Shown here in pieces: positions 36,200 through 49,246 of a DNA stretch of 64,000 bases; position 1 is the stretch's first letter, and each line of letters opens with the position of its first letter. Below the pieces are notes generated by a model that was not told the DNA's origin, did no database searches, and worked only from the letters and a program-made list of their open reading frames with translations. The stretch is from Fistulifera solaris (Eukaryota; Bacillariophyta; Bacillariophyceae; Naviculales; Stauroneidaceae): the NCBI GenBank assembly GCA_030295235.1, contig AP026162.1:2542001-2606000 (forward strand), given 5' to 3'. The position numbers and the translations under genes were made by a program.

Positions 36200-36678
36200 A
36201 GTAAGTCGAATAAGGTTACCAGGTACTGTACACTGTACTGTACATGTGTAGAATTTATTTCGTAAGGTTATTGGTTACTCTAACTTTGTACAGTAAGAGT
36301 AGTACTTGTAATCAAGTGTGGACGCCAACATTCTTGCTTCTTTCTAACCTTACCGTCTGTTGTCGTCCGTCATGGATAGGCCGTCCATTGCTCGTCCGTC
36401 CTTGTTGCGATGAAAAGATTATGATCTTCTGTTCATCGCAAACCATGAGCAACCTGCGGTTGCGTTATTGTCGACGATTGCTTTAAACCAAATCGTATAA
36501 TCAAAGAAGCGCTTTATAAGTGCTTGATTAGGAGATAGATTATCAGAATTATTAAACGCGCTGCTTCTTTCGATACAACAACAACTTTTGCAAAAAGCGG
36601 CCAAGAAAAAGCCGTCGACTTCGAACGCTGACAACATAAACAGAAAGACTGTAAGAAAACAAAAAAACAAAAATCAAC
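36200..36678. promoter_or_regulatory. divergent intergenic region, DUF285 gene / BRR2
   Basis: This 479-nt stretch holds the promoters of two divergent genes. Short repeats of gtactgta and cactgtactgtacatg occur near 36225-36245. No gene was seen. Confidence 0.35.
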
Positions 36679-39600
36679 ATGGCGGATCGCGAAGAACTAC
36701 AAAAGCGCTATGCGTATCATGAAATGTCGAACAAAGTCGAGACGACGCGTCGTTCGCGTCCTCGCGGAGAGCCAACGGGAGAAGTCGAAGCGATTCAGGG
36801 AGGACGCATGGGAGATCGGGTCGCCAACACGGAACAACCCAAGGCCAAGAAGGCCAAAACGAACGCCGCAGTAGCACCTCTCAAAACGAAACCTTCCATT
36901 GCGGTGCCGGGGGAAACTATACTGGATCTCGGATCTACGGTGGGATATCAACCAACCCAAGAACATACTCGGGCGGCATACGAAGCCATTTTGCATCAAT
37001 TGTCGTCGTTATTGGGCAAACACCAGGCTCCCCAAGTATTGAGAGATGCCGCCGAAGAAGTATTGCTGATATTGAAGAATCCTGATTTACGGGATCCCGA
37101 ACGACACGAACAATTGTCGCAGCTGTTGGTGGGAAATGCGAAAGGGCTCAGTCAAGTGCAATTCACTTCCCTGGTGCAGCTGGCCAAACAACTCGATGAT
37201 TATCACAACAAGAATGATGAAGACGAGACGCCGTCGCAAGAAATGGATGACGAAGGTGTTGCGGTAGTATTTGATGAATCCGAAGAGGAAGATAACAAAG
37301 ATAATGATGATAGTGATGTCGATCTACAAGTGGTGGCTGATTCCTCTTCCTCGTCGTCCGAAGATGAAGGCGGTGATAAGGACGATGAAGTGGCTGACTC
37401 GGATGATGATGAAGAAAAAGTTGTCATGGCTGATACGCAGCGCAAAAGCAAGCAGCCTCGTACTTTATCAACCATCGAGATTGATGCGCACTTTTGCAAC
37501 GCCAGCTGGCGATGGACGATGCGCAAGCTTCCCAAGAAATGGCCCAGCAAATACTAGAAATCCTCACGACAGAGGATCCTCGCGAATGCGAAAATCGTCT
37601 GCTCATACTGATGGGATTGGATCGCTTCGAGACGATTCAATTGCTTTTGCACAATCGACTCAAAATCTGGGCTTGTGTTTCCTTTCACCGAGCGCAAACG
37701 CCGGAAGAGAGGACTGCCTTGGAAGCAACCTTGAATCAGACGGAACAAGGTCAGGCTGTCTGGAAGGAGCTGCACTCTAAGGGACAAGCGCAAGACTGGA
37801 CGACACGTGAACGTCGCCAAGGAACCGACGTTTCACAGGTGCTGGACGCTGTGAAAAGTGCCGACACACCGGAGAAAGAAGATGATAAAATGCAAATTGA
37901 TGATACGCCCCCACCCTCTCACGAATTAGACTTGGAGACATTGGCGCTGCGAGACAATCGGAGCACAAAAGCGTGCGTCTTGCCTGATACATCGTGGCGG
38001 GCCACCAAGCCCGGATATGAAGAAGTTCATGTACCCGCTACTCGGAGCGTGGTACCACCGGATGAGAAATTAGTGCACATTGCGGACTTGCCTGCCTGGA
38101 CGCAAGCCGGATTCAAAGGTAAGGTGCAGTGGCGGATATGTATAAGGCATGGCCGCATGCAATTTTACTCACTCTCTCTTTTAATTTGTATCAGGCATGG
38201 AGAAATTGAATAGGGTTCAATCAAAAATGTGTGACATCGCTCTACGATCGTCGGAGAATTTATTGCTGTGTGCTCCTACCGGCGCGGGAAAAACGAATGT
38301 GGCATGTTTGACGATAATGAATATCCTAGGTCAATACAAGCGAGATGTGACTTCTGAAGGAGATGGAGAAGTGAACAAAGACATGTTCGACCTTTCAGCT
38401 TTTAAAATTGTATACGTTGCTCCAATGAAAGCATTGGTTCAAGAAGTAGTTAAAAACTTTGGGGAACGCTTGAAAGATTACGGCGTTGTGGTCCGCGAAC
38501 TGTCTGGAGACTCTAGTCTGACAAGACAACAAATTGCTGAAACACAAATGTTGGTGACGACTCCCGAGAAATGGGACATTGTCACTCGTCAAGGCGAAGG
38601 ACGCGCTTATACGCAGCTGGTAAAACTGGTGATATTGGATGAAGTTCATTTGCTACACGACGACCGCGGACCGGTTCTGGAAAGCATCGTTGCCAGAGTT
38701 ATTCGACAAGTCGAAGCTACGGCCGAGCCGATTCGTTTGGTTGGCTTATCCGCCACACTTCCCAATTATGCCGACGTTGCAACCTTTTTGCGTGTCAAAC
38801 CAGACAAAGGTCTTTTCTTTTTGACCATTCCTATCGACCGGTTCCGCTGCAAATGCAGTACGTCGGCATTACAGAACGCAGTGCATTCAAACGCATTAAG
38901 CTACAAAACGAGATTTGCTATGAAAAAGCCATGGATCAGAGACGGAACAATAATCAGGTGTTGATCTTTGCTCACAGCCGAGCCGAGACTGGGAAAACTG
39001 TCAAGGCTCTGCGCGACATGGCGCTGGAGCGTGACGAGACGTCGTTTTTGTCCGTGAAGGTGGTGCTACACAGGAGATTCTTCGAGAAGAGTCAGCGGCG
39101 GCAAAGAACTCAGATTTAAAAGATGTGTTGCCCTATGGTTTTGCTATTCATCATGCAGGAATGGCGAGAGAAGATCGCGAATTGGTGGAAGACTTGTTTG
39201 CCGATCGGCATATTAGTGTCTTGTGTTCAACTGCAACACTTGCCTGGGGTGTCAATTTGCCTGCACACGCTGTCATCATTCGCGGAACTCAAATTTATGA
39301 TCCAGCAAAAGGACGTTGGGCGGAGTTAAGTCCCCTTGACATTCTTCAGATGCTTGGACGTGCAGGTCGTCCTCAGTACGATAGTGAAGGAGAAGGTATA
39401 ATTTTAACGCAGCACTCTGAGCTGCAGTACTACCTTTCGTTGACCAACCTCCAGTTACCGGTTGAGAGCCAGCTGATTAAGGATCTTCCAGATCATATGA
39501 ATGCAGAGATTGTATTGGGGACAATTCAAAACATTGAGGAAGCTGCGGACTGGTTGAGCTACACTTTTCTTTACGTCCGCATGTTACAGAATCCCACCCT

Positions 39601-42600
39601 TTACGGCTTATCCGAAGCTGCACTAAAAGATGATCCCACTTTACTGCAGCGACGAAGAGACCTGGCTCATACTGCGGCAACGATGCTTGAAAGGAGCCAT
39701 TTGATACGATATGATCGCAAAACCGGCACGCTTTATCCAACCCCTCTTGGGCGAGTGTCCAGTCAATACTATATATCTCACACGTCGATGGCAGTTTACA
39801 CTCGAAACATGAGGCCGAACATGTCAGACATTGAACTTCTTCGTCTTTTTTCGATGAGCGGCGAATTTGCACACATAACAGTCAGAGAAGATGAAAAGCT
39901 TGAGATCAACAAACTAGCCGGTCGCGTCCCCATCCCTATCAAGGAAAGTCCTACGGAGCCACTTGCGAAAATTAACGTTCTCTTGCAAGCTTATATTTCT
40001 AGGATGAAATTAGAAGGCTTCGCGCTTTCAGCTGACATGGCATTTATCCAACAGTCTGCCGCTCGTATCATGCGCGCGCTTTTTGAAATCGCTTTACGAC
40101 GCAACTGGGCTTCACTGGCGACACTGTGCCTCGACTTTTCAAACATGGTTTCTTCCCGTGTATGGAGGAGCCAGTCACCTCTGCGTCAATTCCGAAACGT
40201 ACCTGAAGTTGTCGCTCGTAAGCTAGAGCGAAAGAGTGATATAGAATGGGCTAGATATATTGATCTTACACCTGCCGATATCGGTGAACTTGTTGGAGTG
40301 CCAAAAATGGGAAGGGCCCTACACAAGCTAGTACAGCAATTTCCGCGAATGGAGCTTTCTGCGCAGATTCAACCGATATCGAGATCCATGCTCCGCGTGG
40401 AGTTGACATTGGTCCCAGCGTTTCAGTTCGACGCGACTATTCATGGATACTCTCAACTGTTCCATATTTTAGTAGAGGATGTAAACGGTGAAACCATTCT
40501 TCATCATGAAACGTTCGCACTCCAGAGCAGGGTAGCAGAAAGCGAGCATATTCTTGTCATTTCCGTTCCGATCATGGAACCGTTGCCCCCAGCGTATTTT
40601 ATCAGAGTGATGTCAGATCGCTGGCTTCATTCGTCGTCCGTTCTCCCAATCTCTTTCCAATCAATGATATTGCCAGCGAAATTTCATCCCCCAACGGAGC
40701 TGTTGGACTTGCAACCTTTGCTACCGAGTGCTCTCGGCGAGCGGTCTTTCCAAAAGCTGTTTCCTTTTAGCGAGTTCAACCCCATACAAACGCAAACTTT
40801 TCACGAACTGTACAAGAGCTCCAAGAACTGTCTTGTATGTTCTGCGTCCGGGACAGGAAAGAGCATTTGTGGAGTATTTGCAGTACTTCGAATGTTAACA
40901 ACGGATGCTGATGGAAAGTGTGTCTACGTTGCGCCAACGGATGAGATAGCCGATTTCACGTTTGACGAATGGGTTCGATGTCTCGGATCCATCCTGCCGA
41001 AGTCATCAATAACTCGGTTAACGGGAGAAACCGCCCTGGATCTTGTACTTCTGCGTGCATGCAAGGTCGCAATTTGCTCAGTGCGTCAATGGGATATATT
41101 AAGTCGACGATGGAGACAACGCAAAGATGTACAAGCAGTTTCTCTTTACATTTTCGACGAGATTCATTTTCTCGGAGGTGAACTTGGGCCCACAATGGAA
41201 GTGGTAATCTCTCGCACTCGTTACATTAGTAGCCAACTTCAAGAGAAAGACGAAAATAAGAAGATCCGCATTGTAGGACTTGGTGCGTCGCTGGCCAATG
41301 CAAGGGACATCGCGGAGTGGATGGGCGTACCTGCGAAAAGTTTGTTCAATTTTTCGCCGAAAGCAAGACCGTTTCCTTTGGAAATTTATTTGCAATCATT
41401 TGAGCAAGCAAATTTTTCAAGCCGCTTGATGGCAATGGCAAAGCCAGTTTACAATGCAGTGGAGAGACATCACGCTGGACGGTCATCTATTATATATGTC
41501 CCGAGCAAGCGTCAAGCCCAGCTAACGGCAATCGATCTTATGACCTATGGGGAAAGTCAAGGTGAGCGCGTTTTTGCAGCGCCAAATCTTGGAGAACACG
41601 CAGTACGCATCGATAGTGTGCGTGAAGCTGCGCTGCGCCAAGTGCTAGAAGCTGGTATTGGCTTTGTGCACAATGGAATGATCGAGTCCGATATGTCTAC
41701 CGTAGTAGACTTGTACCAGGCAGGAGCGATTAAGGTTCTCGTCTGCCCGGCAGATTTATGCTGGCGCATCAGGTGCGTTGCGCACTTGATAGTCATAATG
41801 GGAACTGAATATTACGATGGTCGTGAGGGAAGACACGTTGACTATCCGATAACTGATATGCTGCACATGATGGGCAGACAAGAAAGTACATCTAGTGGCA
41901 AGTGCGTGATTCTTTGTCACGCTCCCAAGAAGGAATATCTCAAAAAGTTATTATATGATCCTTTGCCCATTGAAAGCCACCTTGACTCATACCTTCACGA
42001 TCCACTGAACTCTGAAGTTGTGACGAAAACGATTACGTCAATGCAGGACGCGATTGACTACTTGACGTGGTCATTTCTCTATCGCCGTCTGACAAAGAAT
42101 CCAACCTACTATGGCATGCAAGGGACGTCAAACGCATATCTGAGTGAACATTTAAGCGAGATGGTCGAAGCTGTCATCGGGGATCTTGAGGAAAGCAAGT
42201 GTTGTAGTGTTTCCGAGGATGGAAATGTGACGGCTCTAAACTTGGGCATGATTGCGTCATATTATTATGTTCAATACAGAACGCTTGAACTGATCGCTTC
42301 ATCCGTCACCGCCAAGACAAAAAATCGTGGAATTCTTGAAATTCTTTCCGCTTCGTGGGAATTTTCTGCCTTACCGATTCGGTACGGCGAAGAAAAGACA
42401 ATGAAGATAATTGCAAGAACTCTGACCCACAAACTTCCTGATGACAGCTCTTACGATTCCAACACAAAGGCGTTAATTCTTTTGCAAAGCCACTTCAGTC
42501 GAACCGTACTATCCGCAGATATGCACATGGATCAAAAGATTGTTTTGAAAGAATCAGTTAATTTGGTGCGAGCGATTGTCGACGTAATCAGCAGCAATGG

Positions 42601-43261
42601 CTGGCTAAAACCAGCGCTGGCAGCCATGGAATTGAGTCAAATGATTGTGCAGGGATTATGGAACAAAGATCATGTACTCCGCCAAATCCCTCATTTCACA
42701 GAAGAGATTGTTCAGCGCTGTCTGAAATACGAAGGCGAGGAAGCTATCGAAACCGTGTTTGACATATTGTCTATAGACGACGACGTTCGCAATAACTTGC
42801 TTCAGTTACCCGATGATAAAATGGCCGACGTTGCGACTTTTTGCAACACGTATCCGAACATTGAAGTTACCTATACCGTAGAGGATGCCGACGAAATCAC
42901 AGCAGGAGACGCCGTGAAGATGGTGGTGACACTTGAGCGTGAAATGGACGAAGAGGAAGAAGTAGACGAGCAAGAACTAGGAAAAGTTGTCGCTCCTCTT
43001 TTCCCAGGCGAAAAGAAAGAGGCTTGGTGGGTCATTGTCGGTGATTTGTCTACCAACACGCTTTTTTCGATCAAACGAGTCAATTTACAACGCCGCAAAC
43101 AGCTCACATTGGAGTTCATGGCCCCCGAGTCGGCTGGAGACTATGACCTTACGCTATTTTGCATGAGTGACAGCTACCTTGGATGCGACCAAGAGTATTC
43201 GGTTTCATTAAATGTAGGGGCAGCTGAGTCGGAAAATGAAAGCGAAAGTGACGACGAATAA
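36679..43261 (+). CDS. BRR2: BRR2/SNRNP200 U5 snRNP RNA helicase
   Basis: It is the Ski2-like helicase that unwinds U4/U6 during spliceosome activation. The N-terminus has the family's DEPTGEV-like EPTGEVEA and GGRMGDR. Two helicase-Sec63 cassettes follow. The first is active ([38 protein letters not shown]). The second is degenerate ([22 protein letters not shown]), as in the known pseudo-helicase half. A 76-nt intron (38119-38194) joins [15 protein letters not shown]. Three one-base breaks at T runs (37492-37495, 38818-38822, 39045-39049) each need one more T; then 2,169 residues result, the usual length. The final 1,378 codons are unbroken. C-terminal acidic tail. Confidence 0.93.
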
Positions 43262-43450
43262 AGACAATTCTTATAAAATTTAACTTCAACAACAACGCAA
43301 AAATCATCCGAAATATTTTGAGGTCGAGCGCTCATTGCCGCCATTACTGGAATAGTCGCCCGCTTGGTGTGTTCCATTTTCCGAAGAGTAGGAACCGTGG
43401 TCCTCTTTGAAATGAACGAATTTGTGAGTGAAGTCAGGGCGCAACCAATC

Positions 43451-44330
43451 CTATTTCCTGTCTTGACACTTACCACGATAATACAAAGGGTAGTAATGCG
43501 CGTAATACGGAGGCTGCGGTCCGTAATGTTCTACTGGACGATACATCTCCCGGTGCTCTTCCGCTCTCGTGTAAGGGTGGGGTCGAAAGACTCCCTCCGG
43601 AATACTCGCTCGAGATAAACCCAAGACCAGGGGCTCATACATATCCGGATCAACGGACGGTGGCTCCGGAGCGTCCATAGGATACGGCTGCCGAATGCCT
43701 GCAGTTTGCTGGGCTTGTTCCTTGCGCCATGCGGCAATGTCTTCCTTGTACTGAGCCCGTTCACGCTCTTCTTCTTCCACATACGGCGCTCGCTCGGCCG
43801 GCGTGGCATTGCGCCACATTTCTCCCAACAACCGCGAGACGTCCGTGTTGCTCATGTCGGGATTTTCGTGCTTGACTTTAGTTCGACGCTTTTGCGAGTA
43901 TTTCAAAAAGGCCGACATGGGACGTTTGGGTGCGAGGGTGTTTCTTGGCGCGTCGCTTGGGAATGTTCCATGGCCCCTTGTATTCGGCCTTCTCGCTCAC
44001 ATAGCGGACCTTGTCGTTGCGCGCTTCTTCATCCCAAAAAGCGCGTTGGTGGTCCGTGAGACTTCTCCACTCATCCGCGACGTACTTCAAAAAGTCCTGA
44101 TGCGTTGTTTGTCCCGATTTTTCCTTCTTTTTGGCATCCGAGAAACAAATAAAGGCAGATCGTGGTGGCTTGGGAGGATGGACGTTCTCTTCACCCTCCA
44201 CAACAATCGGGTCTTTCTTGCTCGCGGAAGGAAAGCTCTGAAAGAAAGGGATACAGAGTTAAGTGTTATCTATTGATGATCTTTAAAGAGGGGTCTCACT
44301 TCAACGTACCGCACGGATAGGAGAAGGCAT
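43451..44330 (-). CDS. Two-box HMG (HMGB-type) DNA-binding protein
   Basis: It is a chromatin architecture protein that bends DNA. The first HMG box (PPRSAFICFSDAKKKE ... WNIPKRR) and the second (KRPMSAFLKYSQKRRTKVK ... DIAAWRKE) are both complete; a Pro/Tyr-rich tail ends the protein. I model a first exon of only 21 nt (44330-44310, MPSPIRA) and a 72-nt intron (GTACGT ... TTTCAG) joining to 44237. The two boxes lie in different frames; removing one base around the G runs near 43928-43938 (plus strand) gives 268 residues. The linker wording near the break is therefore uncertain. Confidence 0.8.
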
Positions 44331-45242
44331 CGTTCAAGCGATCGATTGTCTTTTTGAGGCGAATACTAATTATGAAGGTATCGCTTGACACGGGAAATAC
44401 GAACGGCAAAGAAGGAACATATTGAGCAAAGAGGGAAAACTTTTGAAGCACAAGCGTTGCGTGACTTTTACACTCAATAACAACTTGCTTGATTATGGAA
44501 ACACACGCTATTTTCATGGGATTTGTGAGTTGAAAATCCTTGAGACTGCATCGTGGGACTTGTTTTGGCAACGGAGTTGTTGTCACTAAATAAATCACGC
44601 TTAGTACAATTGTCATATGCTTCCTTAACGGTCGAATACTATCACTTTCTCCGTGATGTGTCCGTTGACTATGATACTTATTTCGTAGCTGTACCGCTGT
44701 GTCGCAACGGAAGTGAAAGACAATCTCGACAATGGTTTCACGAAAAAGGGGCTCCGCGATAATACGTGCTTGTACACTAATCAATATAGTGGAAATTAAA
44801 TCACGAAAGTGTCTCAATGAAAAAACCGCAACCTGAAAGGTCTACCTTGGTGGAGCATCAATCAATCAAATAGCGTTCTATTGACATTTTCTTCATGAAT
44901 TCATATAAATCAAATAATGCGGTTCTATTGTTTGCTTTATTTTTATCAGGATCGATCTGGTTTCGGCGAAAAGGCGCGCTCCGATACTACCCGTGCTTTT
45001 TTACCGTAGAAAATCGACTCAAAAGCCGCAAATCCCGCTGTAAGAGCGTCATTTTCTCTCATTTTCGGCAGGTTGCTTTCTACCTATGAGATAATCATAA
45101 ATTTCAATTTTGAGAGAAACTGATCGCCTTAAAAAGAAGTTATGGTAACATGAATAGCAATTCGCCATTGTCGTCGTGTTGTTATTGCAGTGGAAAATTG
45201 AGTAATGCAACGTGTCTGGACTATAATGCCATTATGTATATA
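44331..45242. other. intergenic, 0.9 kb, up to the transposon
   Basis: It is the upstream region of the HMG gene and the left flank of the DNA transposon. A minus-strand frame of 173 codons (44296-44817) overlaps the HMG first exon and is not credible as a gene. Nothing else was seen. Confidence 0.35.
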
Positions 45243-45272
45243 CCATTCGGGTCAAATGAGTTTCTGAGTACT
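45243..45272 (+). repeat. left terminal inverted repeat of the DNA transposon
   Basis: It matches the reverse complement of 47236-47265 at 29 of 30 positions; the mismatch is in ctgagtact against ctaagtact. Confidence 0.88.
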
Positions 45273-45395
45273 ATAAAATATATAGGACACGATTACTATA
45301 TACATAAGTGTGTTTCTACGACAGTATACCGTTTGAAGCTACACCTTGCCTTTCCCACTGAACACATTTTTTCTTCACGACATTATCGCGCAAAA

Positions 45396-47131
45396 ATGCA
45401 TCCGAACATGGCGACTCGACGACGCAGCAGTGAAATCAATTCTGGGCGAGCTTGTGTTGTTTTGCACCATTCAAACAAGCGACGAAGGAGTGATAGATCG
45501 GTGCAAAACAACACAAGCAGAGCCCCGGAGTGCGAAGATATTTGGTCGGTTGTCGTGGCATTGTTTCGTCATGCCACTCCCGGTATCTGGTGGCGATTAT
45601 TGCCAGAAAACAATAAAAACGATGATATTTCCTACGCAACTTCAGTCGATTGGGAGAACATATGTCCTTTATTGATTTATGTCAAAATTTTGGAGAAGAA
45701 ATTGGTTTTGGGAGTCGAAAACCTTTTTGTGATGAAAGAAGCGCTTGATACACTCGTGGACAAGATGGGGCGAAAGAAAATTCATATTTCCACCTATCGT
45801 CCACCACACAGCAAGCAGGCTTTCTACTTTTGTGTTGGGCAACCTTTGTATTCTAAGGTCAAGGAATGTGCCCGTATGGATGCTTCTGAGTTAGCTCCGG
45901 GACCTCCCGGGATGACCGATGACAAGCTCCGCAAAAATGCCGCCTTGCTTCAGACGTACTCCGCGAACACCAAATCGAGCATGTACTCAGCAAATGAACA
46001 AGAAAATCTGCACTTACTAGCTAACGCTGTTCTTGAACAAGAACAAGAACAAGAAATCTTTGCTGTGCCATTATCGAGAGAAGATGAGATCGAAAACGCC
46101 ATCACATATGCACTGGCGCTTGCATTCGAAAGGGTTCCGCGCTACGTTCGTCAATCGGACGACAAAATCACCTTGGCGTTGTTGCAAGGCCCAGGAAGTC
46201 GAAAGATTTTGACGGAAGAGTCTTTATGAAAAGGGTTAGTAAAGAGAAAGAGTACAGCCGAGCAACACCAAGTTACAAGTTTCACGACAGCATTTCGATC
46301 AACAACGAGATCAAGAACGGCTCTTGGAGAGCCCTTTACAATGATTTGAAAGACATCTGCGGTGATATGACAGTGGGCGAGTTTTTCGATGCACTTTCCG
46401 ATTTCTATGAGCTTCGCGACGAAGTGGCTGCAGTCCTGCAATTTCGCAACACAGTCACAAAGAGACCTTTAGACGAGGATGATCAGCTGTGTGACTTCGA
46501 CATCAAAGAGCTTGAAGTTCGTTGCTATTACCCGGCAGGGCATAAAGTCGAGGTGGACATTTCCTGTGATTCTTCCTTCATGCTGAGCATTATGCACCAA
46601 GTCGGTCAAGCACTTCGAGAAAAATTTCACTGGGTGGACAAGAACGAGAAAATATATCTGGTGATGGATAACGCAGGAGGACACGGAACACAGCTAGCCA
46701 AAGAAGAATACAGACGAAAATTGGAGAGCGAATACAACGTTGAGATTGTCTGGCAAGTTCCTCGGTCGCCCGAAACAAACATGCTTGATCTCGGAGTCTG
46801 GATGAGCATTCAAAACAAGGTCGAAAAGGTTCATCACGGAAAACGACCCGATTGCGATGCGCTTGCACGATCAATTGAAGAGGCATGGGAGCACCATCTT
46901 TCACCTCAAGCATTTCTAAACGTGTGGAAGCGATTGCGGCGTGTTTTGAAATTGATTGTGGACGACAAAGGCGGCAACAATCTGGTCGAGTCGGAACGAG
47001 GCAAACTCTTCAGAGACCCAACGATTGACGATTTGCTGAACGCCCACAACGACACAAACGACGAAGATCAAGAGAACAACAACGAAAATGAGAATGACGA
47101 AGCAAGCGACGAAGAGAATGACAACGAGTAA
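45396..47131 (+). CDS. DDE-type transposase, one frame break
   Basis: The coding region lies wholly inside the element. The C-terminal half has a DDE-like pattern: IYLVMDNAGGHGT (second Asp) and PRSPETNMLDLGVW, where Tc1-like enzymes have a SPDLNPIE-type third acidic site. The first catalytic Asp could not be placed with confidence. The tail is very acidic (Asn/Asp/Glu). Two overlapping frames, 45396-46229 and 46226-47131, meet at an ATGA; one more T in the run 46223-46225 fuses them into 578 residues. The break may be a read error, as elsewhere here, or a real inactivation. An upstream ATG at 45150 lies outside the element and is rejected. Confidence 0.7.
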
Positions 47132-47235
47132 CAATCAAATGAATGGTTTGAAGAGCTTTATTTAATCTTGCTGCGATCGGCATTTCATGGTTTTCTACGT
47201 GCTTTTACGTGACGGCAAAGAGTATAGATCTAAAG

Positions 47236-47265
47236 AGTACTTAGAAACTCATTTGACCCGAATGG
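47236..47265 (-). repeat. right terminal inverted repeat of the DNA transposon
   Basis: It is the inverted copy of 45243-45272 and is followed directly by the TA target duplication at 47266-47267. Confidence 0.88.
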
Positions 47266-47462
47266 TACGTAGAATTCTGGTACATTTCTACAGCACATTT
47301 TTGCCAGTCCCTTGTGACGCGAAACCAGCCCTTATAAAGATCGCAACAACAAAACACCGACGATGAGACACCATGAGAAGCAATTGATGATCATCCTAAT
47401 GCCGAGGATATGAGTTGGTGTACTGGAGTTGTATTTCTCATTCATTCAATTTTTAGCATGTC

Positions 47463-48778
47463 ATGTTGCTACGATTAGTCGTCAGCATTGCTTTCTTGCA
47501 AATCGCGCTCACAATCAATACAATAAAAGCGTTGATGTTGCACAATGTCTGCAACAGAGCACAGCGGAAGCCATTTGGCTTCCTGCAACGGGAATTTTGC
47601 AAAATCTAGGGAAAGATCAGATTCCCGATCATATTCAATCACAACTCGTGGAAACAATTTGTGAAATGAATGCCTATTATCGCACTATTGTGCGAGACAG
47701 TGCGTGTCAACTGGCGGCACCGCGGTGTCAGAATTAGCAGCCTTTGTGCGCTTTTTGGGTTCTTCAAGGACAATGTACGAATGAAAACTATCGAAAATAC
47801 ATGGAAACCATTTGTCCGGTCGCGTGTCGTCTCTGTCACACGGAACTCTTTCGTGCACGGGCTTGGCTGGATTTGTTACAAGAACTAAATCGTATGTATT
47901 CTACAAATGAATTCGACGTTGTGACACGACGTCAGCGTGTACTAGAAGATTTAATGAGTCGTTTGGGGATGTCAACGAATCCGTCAAATCATTTTGCCGA
48001 AGAATTGGTACAACGCATCCATGCCGTGATACCTCGATTTCTTGCCAACCTGTATTCCACCAAAGAACCTCTCACCAAAGAAGAAATGAGTTTGTTGTGT
48101 GAATTACACGGCCTGGATCTGAATCTACCGGCGGATCAAGTCAAATTGGCTGTTCTGGTCCCATACCGGGAACGCGGTCACATAGTTGCCTGGATGGAAT
48201 TAACCGATGCTCTCATTGTACGACCAATTCAACTCTCGGTAGCTTTTGCGATTCCGAATGAAGAAGCTTTGCAGACGATTCGCGATCTTCATATGCCTAT
48301 TTTGGAAATGGGAGCTGGGTCTGGTTATTGGACGGCGCGTTTGCAGAGCATGGGAGTTTCGGTCGTGGCCTACGATGCTGCTCGCGGAGCGGACAATGCG
48401 TTTTTCAACGTTTGGTACACGGATGAAATTCAACAAGGCAATTGTGAACAAGTCCTGCAAGCACAACCGGAACTGGCTCCAACACACGCCTTGTTACTCA
48501 TCTGGCCCAACGACCCCGATCCCATCGATCATCCACAATTCTGTCACGGCGACGTGTGTGATGACTCGGAACCCGTGTGGGATGCAGCCTGTTTACAGGC
48601 TTACATGAAGAACGGTGGAACGACCGTGATCTTTGTCGGAGAACGACAGCGGGTGTTGCAGGAACGTTACGGCACGAATGAAAGTGGCATGTCGGCGACG
48701 TTGCAATTTCAGCGACTCTTGGAGAAACACTTTGTTTTACAAAGTGTTGTGTCGATTCCCCCAATTGTGGCTGAATGA
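47463..48778 (+). CDS. Secreted protein with SXC/ShKT Cys-rich module and a methyltransferase-like domain; in-frame TAG
   Basis: The N-terminus from ATG 47463 is a clear signal peptide (MLLRLVVSIAFLQIALT). One A is missing from the run 47525-47528; adding it continues into SVDVAQCLQQSTAE. At about residues 88-125 a six-Cys SXC module is seen (C.......CAFWVLQGQC ... YMETICPVACRLC). A TAG at 47735-47737 sits between its first two Cys with normal spacing on both sides. The rest (about 250-438) is a Rossmann-type methyltransferase with MGAGSGYWTARL as the SAM loop and LLIWPNDPDP later. Substrate unknown. A secreted methyltransferase-like protein is unusual; such proteins occur in stramenopile lineages, but the role here is inferred only. 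Confidence 0.62.
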
Positions 48779-49246
48779 CGATGACATGACAGTATGGACG
48801 CGCAAGGTAGGAACAGACGAATTGTAAGCGGAGTGGGTGCCCCAATTTACATCAACGAGAGACGACCACAGTACATCATCGATCGCCGACGTACAATCGT
48901 GGCGGGGCCATGCGAAACGGAGCACATCCGTACTTGAGGATGTAACTGTCTCCGTTTTTCTCTTTTGTGGAAAAGTGTTGATGCAGACGGTAGTTTCTTT
49001 ACTAAACGGAGTACTAGAAAAGATACGAGACGATTTATTCTCTAATTTTTAGCCTCATTTTTGGCGCCTTAGATTTTGTACTCTATTTCCTACAGTACTT
49101 TTTTAATAAACGCGCTGCGTTTATTGTTTGGCGACAGTTCTCTTTTCTCACGATGTTGTTGTTGCTGCTTCGTATCTTCGATTCCTATTTAATTCATTCA
49201 TACAAGTTATTAATGCTGTACATTCGCACGAAAGAAGGCCGCTAAA
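48779..49246. promoter_or_regulatory. intergenic, 468 nt
   Basis: It holds the 3' flank of the methyltransferase gene and the promoter of the GYF gene. No gene was seen. Confidence 0.3.

Larger units (their letters stand above)
45243..47265 (+). mobile_element. DNA transposon with 30-bp TIRs and TA target duplication (Tc1/mariner-like)
   Basis: The element is 2,023 bp long. Its ends are inverted repeats of 30 bp with one mismatch, beginning ccattcgggtcaaatgag. A TA dinucleotide flanks each end (45241-45242 and 47266-47267), the target duplication of the Tc1/mariner superfamily. It contains one transposase reading frame (separate entry). Near-identical ends and a nearly complete gene point to recent insertion. 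Superfamily assignment rests on the TA duplication and a DDE-like motif, not on a database match. Confidence 0.82.

Noticed and set aside
44296-44817. Minus-strand open frame of 173 codons upstream of the HMG gene
   Set aside because: It overlaps the HMG first exon in another frame, has no recognisable domain and an uneven composition; it is most likely a chance frame.
45150-45395. Upstream extension of the transposase frame
   Set aside because: It begins outside the terminal inverted repeat; an element's gene should lie inside its ends, and ATG 45396 is available.
27999-47737. TAG read as a sense codon, because two good frames are interrupted by TAG
   Set aside because: TAG is the normal stop of several intact genes here (for example the POT transporter, VTA1 and the E2-like gene), so a changed code is excluded.
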